Positions 34,384-46,295 of a stretch of 64,000 bases of DNA are shown in pieces. The translations under genes and the position numbers were made by a program. Each line of letters opens with the position of its first letter. Position 1 is the first letter of the stretch. The notes under the pieces are model-generated. The model ran no database searches. It was not told the origin of the DNA and was given only the letters and a program-made list of their open reading frames with translations. This DNA comes from Pisolithus tinctorius (Eukaryota > Basidiomycota > Agaricomycetes > Boletales > Pisolithaceae). The stretch is taken from contig JANFAH010000008.1 of NCBI GenBank assembly GCA_024663395.1, positions 1,364,001 to 1,428,000 on the forward strand, read 5' to 3'.

Positions 34384-36336
34384 TCAATGGATGCTCGGCA
34401 AGGTAGGGATTTCCAACGGTGGTACTTGCGCCTGCTGTTGGTCGCGGATAGATTTTCTTGCATTCAGCCTTCCAGAATCACACGCATGGACATGGTCCAA
34501 AGGCAATACAGGTCAATGTGAGGTGATGATCAAGTGAAATAAGTAGTGTACTTACACGGCTAACATGGAATTCGAGTATGCTATTAACATGGCGAAGTCA
34601 ACTGAAGAACGAGTGCGACGGAGCATAGTGAACACTAACTTTTGCCTAGAATTCCACCCGGTGCGACAGTAAGGTATTTTCCGACCAAATGGGCTTGATA
34701 GTACTTCGTCATCCAACGATAATCACTGCGTTGGTGAAATTAAAGCCATATGCAAGGTTACTCACAAGTATAGCCATCGCAAGGGAAATCAGGCTGACCG
34801 CATGCAAGACAAAGTACGCCGTCCGGTGGTGTCCGCACCCCAGCCGGCCAGGTTAATAGCTGCAAGTCAATCGATAAAAGTCAATGCTTACAAAGTGATC
34901 AGTCCCAATTGAACGAAGACCAAATTGAGTTTCCGAATATGGTTTTCTTTTCTAAAAGGGGTCGGCAAAGGGCAAGGGTCAATATAATGATAACGACAGA
35001 CATACCGGAAACGACCACTCAGGGGGCGGAGGTAAAAGAATATACTTGTTGTAATGATCGCATCGCATATTGCGCTTCCCAGAGCGTTGAGCGGCGAGTA
35101 CTGTTTCGTAAATCCATACTGTGTAGAAACCCAAACTTTTCAAAAAAAACCCACGACATACCGGACTGCTGAAGAGAGTATCGATGATGCCAGTGTGGTA
35201 CCTGTCAATCCCGTGGGTAAGGGGACTAAATTGTTACGAGTGCTGGCTTACACCATTCCCAACAATACTTGACAGTTCACGACAGGGATCGATTAACTGA
35301 CGCTGAAGGGAAGCATATAAAGGACATACCAAGCCCAAAAGCTGAAACGATTGATCAAAAGGCATCTGAAATTCACGACGAAACTCACCTAGTTGTGCCA
35401 GAGACGTGACAAGCTGCTCAGATGTGGGCATCTGTGTTCGTGTCTTCGGAGTGAAGAGCAAATGAACATACCACTGCACCCGTCAATAGCTTATTCCGAT
35501 TGCCAACTGCAAGCCCGATGTTAGACGATGTTTGCATAAAGAGGGGCAACTTTACTTATCCAAACCCTATGGGCATAGAAGCTATCATCCGGCAATGAGA
35601 ACAGGACAAGAGGTGTAAGAGATATGTCAAACCATTGCACGAAGAATGCGGTAAAGAGCTGCAAAGAGCTCTGTTTAGTCCTGAATGGAGAGTCAACCAT
35701 TGGGTGGCACTTACGTTGGCACCAAGGGCACTCTTGAAAAGTAAAGATGGGTTTTAGTAATACTACTAACAAAGCCCAAATATCCAAGTTACTTACACTC
35801 ATATACCTGTAATGTCAGCGTCGAACATAGGGATAGGCAGTTGTAAGAGAGACCTACCAGGGCACCCCGACCGTACAAGCATACGACGTTTGCCGTCGGC
35901 AGACAATCAACTCTCGACAGTAATAGCTCAACAAGGTGATAGTACCAAAGGTGTCGAGGGCGCTGCGGAGCGACGGGAGTTTATGACGTGGGTGTGAGGC
36001 GAAGAATGACACAACATACAAGACAAGGAGGACCTTTGAGGAGTTGACTTACTAGCAACAGGAATAAGTAATTGCGACGTACCACAATTTTGAGGAGACG
36101 CTTGTCATTCGGGAACGCTGAGAGGTAAAATAGGTACTGGAAAATGGTTACACCATACAAACTAGAAAGAGGGTAATCATTTGTCCAACGGCAACGACAG
36201 GAAATCGACGTACACTAGCCCGACTGTCGTTGCTGTGAACGACTCTGTGGGATCAGAGATGGTTTCGTAGAGCAACGATACTTGCCGATAAGACCGGGTC
36301 CCCACCCCGAACCAGCGAACACCTCTGAGGCCGCCA
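34384..36336 (-). CDS. DUF6534 membrane protein, array copy D
   Basis: Start ATG 36336 (MAASEVFAGSGWGPGLI), GC-type intron 1, exon 2 TTVGLV, then the same exon order as copy C: a first helix with LYGV, FVQWFDISLTPLVLFSLPDDSFYAHRVWIS, QLLGLVCPLYASLQRQLIDPCRELSSIVGN, the core YSPLNALGSAICDAIITTSIFFYLRPLSGRF, LNLVFVQLGLI and LNARKSIRDQQQAQVPPLEIPTLPSIH (stop 34384). A poly-T run sits in one intron near 35140. No frame break seen in the exons I checked. Confidence 0.8.
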
Positions 36337-36493
36337 TCACTTTTTCCGAGCAACAGAAATGAAAGAACGAGTGAACGTTGTGGGCCTGCCAGGCCCCTTC
36401 CACTCATCTACACTGCTAGCCGGCTCTGCGGATCGATGGGACTAACTAAGTATAGCTATGTCGTAAAACATATGTGCATGCTGTTACGTAGTA

Positions 36494-36512
36494 TTGACAT
36501 AATATACAATGT
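36494..36512 (-). promoter_or_regulatory. Shared upstream motif of DUF6534 copy D
   Basis: Third copy of TGACATAATATACAATGTC, about 160 bp upstream of the copy D start. Copies A, E and F lack an exact match upstream. Confidence 0.5.
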
Positions 36513-36664
36513 CCCTTGCTGGATGGGTTGGTATGGTCTTTGGTGGGTACAAACTGCGCTCACAATGCATGTAAGTACGATATCAATAGTCATCCACGCA
36601 AAATTCGCAGCATTGCAATGTGTCGGTTATTGCGTGAACCGCTCAAGACAAACCTATGTGCATC

Positions 36665-36804
36665 TGTCATTTGTCCATTCAGGCCCGGATGTCTCGCATA
36701 TTGGGCGCTAATGCGGTGCCCAGTGATGACCGGGTCGGTCTACCCGAAAACCTCACTATAGGGTACTTGCGAGGAGTATGTATATACAGCATCATAAGTG
36801 GAGT
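36665..36804. repeat. 3'-flank repeat of DUF6534 copy E
   Basis: Same family as 31660-31825 and 34215-34383; directly follows the copy E stop. Confidence 0.6.
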
Positions 36805-38799
36805 TTAGCGAATACTCGGTAAAGTGGGAATTTCCAATGGCAGTGCTTGGGCTTGTTGCTGATCACGGATAGATTTCCTGGCATTCAGCCTTCGCAGCCA
36901 CATGCATGGGCGTCGCGCAAAGAAAATACAAAGGTAGATATGAGGTCATGACCAGGTGAGATAACTGGCATGCTTACACGGCTAGCATGGAATTTGCATA
37001 TGCTATTAACATGGCAAAGTCAGACGAAGAACGAGTGCAGCAAATCATTGAGAGCACCAACTCTTGCCCAGGATTGCACCCGGTGCGGCGGTAAAGTATT
37101 TTCCAACCAATTGATCTTGAAAATACTTCATGATCCAACGACAGTCACTACGTTGGTGAAATTAAATTCTACACAAGATCACTCACAAGTATAGTCATTG
37201 CAAGGGCACCCATGCTGACCGGCACACAAGGCAAAGTATGCAGCCCGACGGTTTTCGCGTCCCAGCCGGCCAGGTCAATGGCTGTAGGTCACACAGTAAA
37301 AGGTAACACTTACAAGGTAATCAGACCCATCTGAACAAAGACCACATTGAGTTTTTGAATATGATGTTCCTTTCTACAAGTGGTGAGTAAAGAGCAAGAG
37401 TCAATGTGAAATACACGACGCTTTCATAATCCCTGCAAATGACAAATATGGAACTAGTAACAAGAGACATACCGGAGACGGCCAGTTCGCGAAGGGCGAA
37501 GATAGAATAGTACGCTTATTGTAATGATTGCATCGCATATTGCGCCTCCAAGTGCATTGATCGGCGAGAACTGTTTTGTATTTCAGTGTTTGCAGAAATT
37601 TTGTTTCACACAACCCATGACATACCAGACTGATAAAGAGAGTACTGATAAGGCCAGTATGACACCTGTCAGTCCTGGGCGTAAGCGCGTTAAACGCTCG
37701 GAAGTGCTAGCTTACGCTGTTCCCAACAATACTTGGCAGTTCAAGGCAAGAATTAGTTCACTAACGCTGACGGGAGGCATATAAAGAACATACCAAGCCC
37801 AAAACCTGATATGATTGATAAAAAGAGATCTGAACTTGACGAGGAAACTCACCTAATTGTGTCAGAGCCGTGATAAGCTGTTCAGAGAAAAATATGTATA
37901 TTCAAGCCTGAGAAATGGGGGGGAAATGAACATACCACTGCACCCGTCAATAGCTTATTCCGATCGCCAACTGGAAAACCCACGTCAGACCGTGCTCGCA
38001 TAAAAAGGGGTTGACTTTACTTATCCAAACCCTATGGGCATAAAAACTATCGTCCGGCAGTGAGAGCAGGACCAGAGGAATCAGAGATAATATGCCAAAC
38101 CATTGCACGATGAACGCGGTAAAGAACTGTAAACAACTCGTTTTAGTCCTGAATGGGGAATCGAACGTCCAGTCCCACTTACGCTAGTACCAAGAGCGCC
38201 CTTGAAAAGCGGAGATGGGTTCCATTAATACTGCTAACAGTGCTGGAATTTTGAATCTACTCACACTCAGATCCCTGAAAAATCTCCGTTGAACATAGGA
38301 GCAAGCTGGAATATGGGAGACGTACCAGGGCATCTCGACTGTGCAAGCGTATGACGTTTGCCATCGGCAGAGTATTAACGCTCGGCAGTTGAAGCTTAGC
38401 AGGGCGATAGTGTTGAGGGTATCGAGAACGCTGCGGGAGAGTATGTGCCACAGACATAAAGCGACAAATGGCACAACATACAAGACAAGGAAGACCTTGG
38501 AAGAGTCAGCTGACGAGCAGCAGCAATGGATAAGATCTGCGTACTACACATTTGAGGAGACGCCTGTCATCCGGGAACGCTGGGACGTAGAATAGGTACT
38601 GGCAAACGGACACGCCATACAAACTGCAAGGGTGGTAGTCGCTTGACCAACACCTATGATAAGAGGCGGACGTACCCTAGCCCAACTGTGATTCCTAGTA
38701 CGAACAACTCGATGGGATCAGAGTAGGTTCGGTGAAGCAGCGATACTTGCCAATAAAACCGGGCCCCCACCTCACACCGAAGGGTACGACCGACGACAT
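36805..38799 (-). CDS. DUF6534 membrane protein, array copy E
   Basis: Start ATG 38799 (MSSVVPFGVRWGPGFIG), GC-type intron 1, then the array exon set: VFAWPFASTYSTSQ region around intron 2, CRWQTSYACTVEMPW, FFTAFIVQWFG-type exon, the core FSPINALGGAICDAIITISVLFYLR, and the last exon LNARKSIRDQQQAQALPLEIPTLPSIR with stop at 36805. It is intact in the exons examined. The exons between about 38450 and 38600 are the least certain. Confidence 0.74.
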
Positions 38800-38989
38800 C
38801 ACCGTTCAAGTGTTCCCCCAAGTGGCAGGCCAGTCTGGCCCACAAAAGGTACTGGTCTTATGAGTGGCTAAAGCACTTGTGGGAATTTAGGGGTGACGGG
38901 TCTAGTCTAGCCCGACTAATTGGTCATGACAAACTCATCGCAAAAAGTGACAGCTCTCCCTTTTTGGGAGGAAATGACCAGGTCTTTGT

Positions 38990-39105
38990 ATGTTCCTGGT
39001 CAACTCTGTTGGGCTGGAGACTACTCCAGTGCACAGTGTTGTCTGCTAGAAAAGCATAGAAAACCGTCTCACAAAAGCTCCACACTAAATCGGTTCGCAC
39101 AAGAT
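38990..39105. repeat. Spacer repeat shared with 24765-24875
   Basis: See 24765-24875. It lies between copies E and F. Confidence 0.55.
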
Positions 39106-39239
39106 ACGGTCTAAGAGAAACCATGCAACCAGTTGTCCTTACATTTGCTGGAGAACGGAGGAGGGGGTTCTCCCAGAGAAGTATATATATACTGTTTACA
39201 TCAAACCGAGATTGCAGGTCGGTGAATACTCGGTAGGGT

Positions 39240-40790
39240 TGGAACGTCCAACGGCGGTACTTAGGTCTGTTGCTCATCGAGGATAAATTTCCTTGCGTGG
39301 CGGATGTGAGAGTGTTATCTGAGGAAATGAGCAGTACGTTTACACAGCTAGCAGGGAGTCCGAGTATGCAATTGATAGGGCAAAGTCAACTGAAGCAGTG
39401 ACAATCGTGGAGGGTGCTGACTTTTGCTCTTCATGATACCCGATGTAGTAGTAGCAGCTTTCGTAACATTTCAGCTTGCCAGGTTAATAGGTGGGGACTT
39501 GTCAACAAAAGGTGATACTCACAGGGCGATCAGGGCCGCTCGAACAAAGACAAAATCGAGTTTTTGAATATGATTGTCTTTCCTAAGAGGGATAGGTAAA
39601 GAGCAAGGGTCAACGTAAAAACACGACGATTTCATAATCGCTGTACACCGAAGAAGACCAGCTCGAGAAGGGCGAGGGTAGAAGAATACACTGGCCGTAA
39701 GGATCGCATCACATACTTCACTTCCCAGAGAATTGACTCGTTGTATTGTTCCACGTGTCCACACTATATAGGAAGATCATGATCCAAGCGACCCATGACA
39801 TACCGGACTGCCAATGAGGGTGCCGTATGTCAACGCCAGGTGTAAGCAGGTGAGATGCTTGCGGTTTCCAACTTACGCCACTCCCAACAATGCTTGATGG
39901 TTCAGGGCAGAGTTTAGTCAACTGATCTAACTAATAGGGGAAAAATGAATTTAACTACCCGACTCACCCAGTCGTACTAGCGCAACGATAAGCCATCCCG
40001 AGAAAACGTCTATCCATGTCTGCGGTATGAAGAACAGATAAACGTACCACAGCACCCGTCAATAGCTCGTTCCGATTAGGCGAAGCTGGCAAAAGACAGC
40101 GACATCCCTTACTTATCCAAACCCTGTGGACACAAAAGCTGTCGTGTGGTGTTGAGGACACGAGAAGATGTGTAGGAAATGTTACATACCATTGTACGAA
40201 GGATGGGACCAAAAACTGTAGAGAGGAGCTTATAGCCCGGAATAGAGAACTAAGGTGGTCAGATCGCACCTACGCTGGTACCAAGGGCCGTCTTGTAAAG
40301 TAAAGATGCTTCCACGAACGTTATTAACAAACGATGCACTCGCAGAAGATTGTTACCTACACACAAATCCTTTCAAATCCTGCATCGAGCATGGGGACAG
40401 GCGGTAACAAGGGGAGCGTACCAGGGCATCTCAAGCGTGCAAGCGTACGTCGTTTTCCGTGGACAGGTTATGGACATTCGACAGTAACGAGAATAATGTG
40501 AATTAAGAGTTCACGTCACAAGCACAAGGCGACAAATGACACAACATACAAGACCTTTTCAGAGTCAGCTGACAGGTAGTAGGAACGCATGGAACCGGCA
40601 TACTGCGCTTTTGAGGAGACGATTGTCATTCGGGAACGATAACAGGCGGACCCACGCTACACCGACTGTTATTCCTGTGAACAACTCGGTGGCATCAGGG
40701 CAACGAATCACGACACTTGCCAATTAGGCTGGCACCATCTCTGGCATTTCCCTCAGGCAAAACAAGCAGCTAGCAGGAATACACTAAGTG
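39240..40790 (-). pseudogene. DUF6534 array copy F, decayed
   Basis: Recognisable DUF6534 remains: DGASLIGK with the GC-type donor at the 5' end, a FLVPSFVQW-like exon, CDAILTASVFFYPRPSRAGLLR, and a terminal ARKFILDEQQ. No ATG is in frame before GASLIG; the exons between the core and the last helix (normally about 400 bp) are largely missing; the last exon lacks its LN start and stops early. The locus spans about 1.55 kb against about 1.9-2.0 kb in intact copies. It is the outermost member of the array. Confidence 0.75.
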
Positions 40791-40799
40791 CCAGCGTGA

Positions 40800-41296
40800 G
40801 GTCTTGAGCCACGGGGTTTAAAGATCGTGTGCCGCGGCGCACGCCGACAGTTGATGGGAGGGATGAGCACTATGAGTCCTTAGTGTCCGATATCGAGTAT
40901 AGAAGTAACTTGATGTAGGGTAGTACAGTTCCCCCACGGTATTACAAGAATCCAACCACCGCCTTCTCGTTGACGGCTTTATACAACGCTGAACAGATTT
41001 CAGCCAGATGTCGATCATGGGCCCATTCTCTGTATCTTTAACGGTCCATAGCTTTGCCTCAGCCGTGAGCCCAGCCTCGCAGGAGCGTATTGACCTCAGC
41101 ATCGAATGAATGTGTCACATTCCGTCCAATGTCCATTATTATATGAGTTGTACAAAAAAAAGGAAAAGTGGTAGAGAAAGGGAAGTAATCAGCCAGCACC
41201 AGTGAGGCCTTGAGGACTGTATAGGGACAGGTGCACCCAGTCTTCAAAACCTGTCTTAAGGGGTCTATCCATCCCTGGGACAGAGTAATGGCACAT
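40800..41296. other. No recognisable gene
   Basis: A minus-strand frame at 40818-41102 and one at 41059-41247 overlap each other but resemble no family I know. The region separates the array from the oxysterol-binding protein gene and includes its 3' flank. Confidence 0.4.
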
Positions 41297-43084
41297 TTAA
41301 GCCTGAGGCCCGTTGTTCAGGTACACATATCCATCTTCCGTGGGTGGATTAGCAGAGAACAATCTGCCAAGGCGCTCATCTGAAAACATCTACATCAGAA
41401 GAGGGACGAAGAGTCAATGGCAATGCTTATCAACTCACACGCAGGACAACTTTCGATATGCCTGAAGTGCTTAAGCTCCCACTTCGTTCCTGCTGCGACC
41501 TCATCCCGCCGTCTTTGTCTTTGCTCATTCTTGATTATCAAACGTTAGTTGATCAGAGTTCAGAAATGCAAGTACTTCCTTACCTCAATCCTGCTCTTAT
41601 CTTTAGCTGCAGTCTCGAAATCACCTTCTCTGATGCCTTTTGCAACGACGCTCCACAACCGCCTGCTCTCCCACTCGCCTTGCTCTGTGATGGGAGCGAC
41701 GGTGACTTCCTCTTTGGGGGTAGTCACGTCGTGGAAGACAGCACCAATACGAGTGTCCCGCGACGTTGTGTGCCAAGTCCCTTCGATCACGTGGGGCTGG
41801 CGGTAGAGGTGGGGCGGCGGTGTCACGGTAGCTTTGAACGAATGGGACTTTCCAGAGAAATATCCCTTTCCTTTGTATTCAATCTACATTTGCGGGATCA
41901 TCGATCAACGGGGCGTTTACGCAAAGCGCAGAAAAATCATACCTGAGACAACCAGCCCGAAGAGCTCTGAATGTAACTGGTATCGGTGAGTTCGATATAG
42001 GGCGAGCCATACCATAGCCCATCAATGCGAAGGCGGGGAAGGGTGATCAGGTACTCCTCAACGTCACCCGACGGAAGCCTAACGGTCAGAACGGCATGGC
42101 CGACCTGCTTGACGATAATACTTCCACCTGTAGATCACATTGAAGGGTTCAGCGCTACACGAGTGCAAGTATTGAGAGTAAGTACCGCTGAAACTAGTCT
42201 TCTGAGCATTGTGGCCGGTGAGGACGACACCCTTTGCCTCGTTGGCAATACGGTAGGCAGTGATCGGAGGGTGGTGGGAAACTTGCTCCACAACTAAGGT
42301 GGTCTTCCCGCCACGCCCCGCAGTGTCGGGCCAGTACCCATAGAATAATCTAAATTGTGCGATATATGTGAAACTTGCATTTAAGGAGTCATGTGGGTTG
42401 ACTTACTCGCCGAGAACGGGATTCAAGGGTCTTTCAAAACACCTGAGATAATCTGCGGTCGATAAGAGTGATTCGGCTTACTTCTTTTCAGATCCCATGG
42501 ACTCGTTCCGTGAAGTATATTGGCCCTTAAGGGTACTCTGTCGGGCATCAGCATCAACACAGATCACCAAAGCAAAAGAGGGAAATTAATTACAATAAAC
42601 CATTTGAGCACCGCCAATGCACGTTCTTCCTCACTCATGCCGTCCGCGATCTTTGCAAACAGCTCGGGACGTTCACACCAGTAAGCTGACGGCACGGATA
42701 AGAGATGGGGGATAACACGTTTTCTCGAAAATTCTCGTACCCGGAAATTCGGTGAGCGAAGTGGGTGAAAGAATGAACGGCGGGGCCGTCATGGACGATA
42801 GATCGCCAGTAAACCCCGCAAGCCTGTATTGCGATACAAGGGGTAGAGGGAGGAGAGAACACGTTCAGTCATCTCCATACTGAAACTGGTAGTTCGGCGT
42901 AGTACGAACGATTTCAGAAATGATGCCCAACTGCCCTTCTGGGCTGCAGGAACGGCCTATGGAGTGACGGAGCGATGGAGTGCGATCGGGAATTCAACAT
43001 ACATGCATGTTTGCGTTTACGTGGGTTACGGGGAGAACGAACAATATGCTCTGATGAACTTGCCTCGCCAGGTTGTTCAGACAT
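41297..43084 (-). CDS. Oxysterol-binding protein homologue, KES1/OSH4 type
   Basis: Short ORP without PH or ankyrin domains; yeast Osh4/Kes1 exchanges sterol and PI4P between membranes. From ATG 43084: MSEQPGEASSSEHIV, then GSWASFLKS, LAGFTGDLSSMTAPPFILSP (lid and first strands), [42 protein letters not shown], the ORP fingerprint EQVSHHPPITAY, the sterol-pocket strands, IDGLWYGSPYIELTDTSYIQSS, GKGYFSGKSHSFKA, a WHTTSRDTRIG stretch, WESRRLWSVVAKGI and a tail ending YVYLNNGPQA. About ten exons. One donor is non-consensus (TC|GTTCGT) but gives a gapless fit to Kes1. All ligand-binding landmarks I can name are present. Same strand as UBE2G1, 259 bp downstream of it. Confidence 0.9.
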
Positions 43085-43343
43085 TCTGGATAGGTTCTTG
43101 GGGAGTTTGCAAACTATTAGCTGAAATGTTTGTGGTCGACCAGCAAGGTGGTCACAGCTGTCGGGAGGGTTACCACTTGCTCCCTTGATCACGTGAGCCA
43201 CACCCCAAACCTGGACAGTCCTCAAAAAACTGATAAACCAAGAAAGTGCATGAATCAAGACAACTACTGTGACAGATGGCAGATATACACTAATGTGGTG
43301 TTGGAATTGAGGTGGCACAGTTGGAAATGCAACGAAAAATATG

Positions 43344-44268
43344 CTAATCCCACGCTGCTTCTGCAGACTGGCGAACTAGTCGCCGCACTTTCTTCTTGTA
43401 AGCTGTAGCAAACGGCATTAAAACCTGGGATAAGTCCAAAGACAGGGCTGCAAGCTTACCGGCTAGGTCATTGCGGATCTCCTTCGCGGCATCGACGTTG
43501 GCGGGACTATCAGTGTTGGGAGTGTCAGAAGACAAGAGAGAGATAACGCTGATGAGCTGTAATAGCAACAGACATCAATCGAAGAGACGTGCTAAAGTAA
43601 TCAGACACACGATAGTCTCCACTGTATGAACGGGCAGCCATCTTTCACTTGCATCTTCATAACCGTACTGATCTTCCCCAGGGGCATGCTAGCAAAACCA
43701 TCGGGAGTCATGAGCCGCACATGCATGCCAGAAGTGTGATCTCAGTCTTACAAGAATTGAAATACAGACATCACCGTTAGGGTAGACTATCCCAAGTAGG
43801 TTAGGACTCATGTAGCACGACCTGGCGAGAGACATACTGTTAGGGTGCCACATTGGCGTGATAAATCGCATCTTGGGGGGTTGCAATGGGTACTCTGGCG
43901 GAAAGGAAAGTCGAGTCTTAAGGATACCACCCTCACTGAAGAATTCGTTCAGATAAGCTCGAAGACCGTAAATATGAAACGATACACACTAGAGGGTATC
44001 AGGTGGTCTGACGACAAGTCGTCAGCGATTGTCGTAGGCGATCTGGAATGGCACGCACCCGATAATCACGATTTCCCACTCGTAGAGATTGTCATCATCA
44101 ACAAGCCCTTTGACGCCAATTCTGTCAGGCTTCTGTTGAAGATCGATGCTATTGAGAAACGCTAACCATACCTGCAGAGAAGCCCTGCACTGGACGCTTG
44201 GTTAGCTCTTGAAGTTGTCTACGGAGAAGTAGCGAATTGGACGGTTGAGGAGTCGAGGACTTCGACAT
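43344..44268 (-). CDS. UBE2G1/UBC15-type ubiquitin-conjugating enzyme E2
   Basis: From ATG 44268: [20 protein letters not shown], then [52 protein letters not shown] and the active-site segment [23 protein letters not shown] with Cys at about residue 95. The acidic insertion after the cysteine ([18 protein letters not shown]) and the ending [17 protein letters not shown] mark the UBE2G1/Ubc7-like class rather than CDC34, which lacks such a short tail. About 176 residues in eight exons, all GT-AG. Some very small exons (for example PPDTLY) are supported by phase on both sides. The family acts in cytosolic and ER-linked protein turnover; the exact role here is not shown. Confidence 0.88.
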
Positions 44269-44450
44269 GGCTCGCGACGAGAGCGCCGAGATCGCTGAGG
44301 ACTGTCAAGATCGAACTCTGAAAGGGAGACTACATTTGAAAGGCTGCCCCAGCCGCTTCAATATCGAACGTGATCGTGCGAACTACACTTTCAATGCTTC
44401 CTTACGATAAGATAATACATAATTATCGCTACAGCTGGCAATGCGTGGAT

Positions 44451-45768
44451 TTAGTCGGATCGAGACTGCCTCGTCGACTCGCTCTCGAGGCCAATATCGA
44501 TATGGCTCGTAAGCAGGATACCTCCGTCAGTATACTCAGTCCCCCTCGGTATCGACAATTGCGCCATGTTTAAGATGAGACGGCTTCCCTACACTCGGTC
44601 ATGTAGCTGGAGCGAAAAAAAGACGCGTCGTTGCACTTACACACGCTGAATGCATCGTTCCGGTCCAACTGTGTCGCGAAGAATAATCATCAAACCAAGC
44701 AGTAGATATAAGGGAGACCAAGTGCGTACAAGAACATAACAAGTGGCGGCCAGCCCACCAACTTGACGATCACGAACGAACAACCAAGTAATGCTTAAGC
44801 AAGTTGAGCTGCCTCCACAAGAAATTTCCACGACGTACACACCAAGCATTAATAGGTACGCAAGGGTCCCGTCTCGAGTGAGCATCGTCACAACCGGGAG
44901 TTTTGAAAACCCTGCTCTGACTATAGCATAACGCTTCAGTAGAGTCATGGTAATCAGGGTGCTCTCTGTGACCAATGAGAACACACTGAGAATTTTTGTT
45001 GATTGCACCCAGTCTCCAAAGGATAACGAGCTCACCCATGGACTTTGCTTATGGGTAAAATAGGAAACAGAATACACGCTTCATCGCAATCCAGAAGGTA
45101 CCGCGACAGCAGGGTGAGAAAAGCACACGAGGCTTCCGCCGAAATCAAACAACCGAGCAAGAGCGTCACCCAAAGTTGCCGCCCGAACAGAGCATAAACT
45201 ATGAATAGCAAAAGTTTCGAGTTCAGAATGTCGAACAGTGCGTGTCATACACCTACCTCTGAAAGCCAAGATGAATTCTACTGCAATACTTGTGAAAAGC
45301 ACCAAACCAATCATAGACATGTGCCAGATTTTGCATAGAGTGTAAAGTGTGCTTCCAGACACCATGTGCGACAATACGTATTGGGTAGATCTGACGTGCG
45401 GTAAGTCTTAGTAGAACGCAAAAATGATTCGAAGAATTCTGTCACTCGCATTTGTGCAAACAACGGTATGTACCGCAGGAACAGGTATAACCATTTGAAG
45501 GTACACCCTGCCCTCATTCTGGAAGCGGTGATGAGCTTTGGTATGAACGACTGGTTCGGATACTGGTGTCCTCACGGCCATATGTAGCGGACTTCATTCT
45601 CCAGAGTCGACACACAATCCCATGACAAAATAGATAATGCAGCGACTGCAACTCATCGGTTAGAAACCGTCAGATGTCATGGAAATTCGGTGAAGAAAGC
45701 ACACCACTGTGGTAGTAGACGTCACGGATAGCTTTGGCGTAATTCGTAAACGGGTCTGGAGATCCCAT
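44451..45768 (-). CDS. DUF6533 membrane protein, tandem copy D1
   Basis: Start ATG 45768: MGSPDPFTNYAKAIRDVYYHS, then LSILSWDCVSTLENEVRYIWP, the DUF6533 signature. Further exons: AGCTFKWLYLFLRYIPLFAQM, LCKIWHMSMIGLVLFTSIAVEFILAFRG, a helix with ALFGRQLW, TKILSVFSLVTESTLITMTLLKRYAIV, LTRDGTLAYLLML, then WTGTMHSAC and GSRLILNMAQ, ending in a short acidic tail (stop 44451). An in-frame stop at 44637 sits in the last intron (TGT|GTAAGT) and is not the gene end. It is more diverged from D2 and D3 than they are from each other. The stop is 183 bp from the UBE2G1 start. Confidence 0.82.
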
Positions 45769-46295
45769 TGAAAAGGGATCAGCGAAAAGTAGTTACCAGA
45801 GGTGACGGAAATTCCATCCGGAGTGTCAATATCCTAAATTTCCACCAGCAGTGCACACCTTCAGTTTGCGCGTTATTGCCAGCGATGATGTGACGTGTAG
45901 CAATATTACGGGGCGGGATACCTTGCCCGTGTCGGCTCTTTTGAATATCCGGTATACCTATTCCGCGAATCAACTACGATGCGTCATGGTCGGGTATGGG
46001 AGAACCATCGTGCATTCAGGTGACGATGGCACCAACTCTATCGAGTTCAAACTAGAGTAGTAACGCACGATAAACACCAGACATGGCGGGGCGCACAGCA
46101 TGCACTCAGCTTTCACATGGTGGCATTCGCAGGGCCGTTACTGAGGAGTCGGTTGTCACAGTATCCGCTTAGCACATGGTGGTAAGTATACATTTACAGT
46201 AAGTAGTTGGGTACATACAAATTCAGGGACATGAAAGAAGCATGGGGATTGTGGCCGCTTGTGCCCTAAGTGAAAGCCAATCCTTCTGCTTTGAT

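Noticed and set aside
31660..36804. Spaced similar segments between array genes as a CRISPR or satellite array
   Set aside because: They are single copies behind each duplicated gene, not short regular repeats with unique spacers.
40818..41102. 94-codon minus-strand frame between the array and the KES1-like gene
   Set aside because: No recognisable domain or splice partners.
44637..44639. Stop at 44637 as the end of DUF6533 copy D1
   Set aside because: It lies in a GTAAGT donor; the next exon gives GSRLILNMAQ as in D2 and D3, so the gene ends at 44451.
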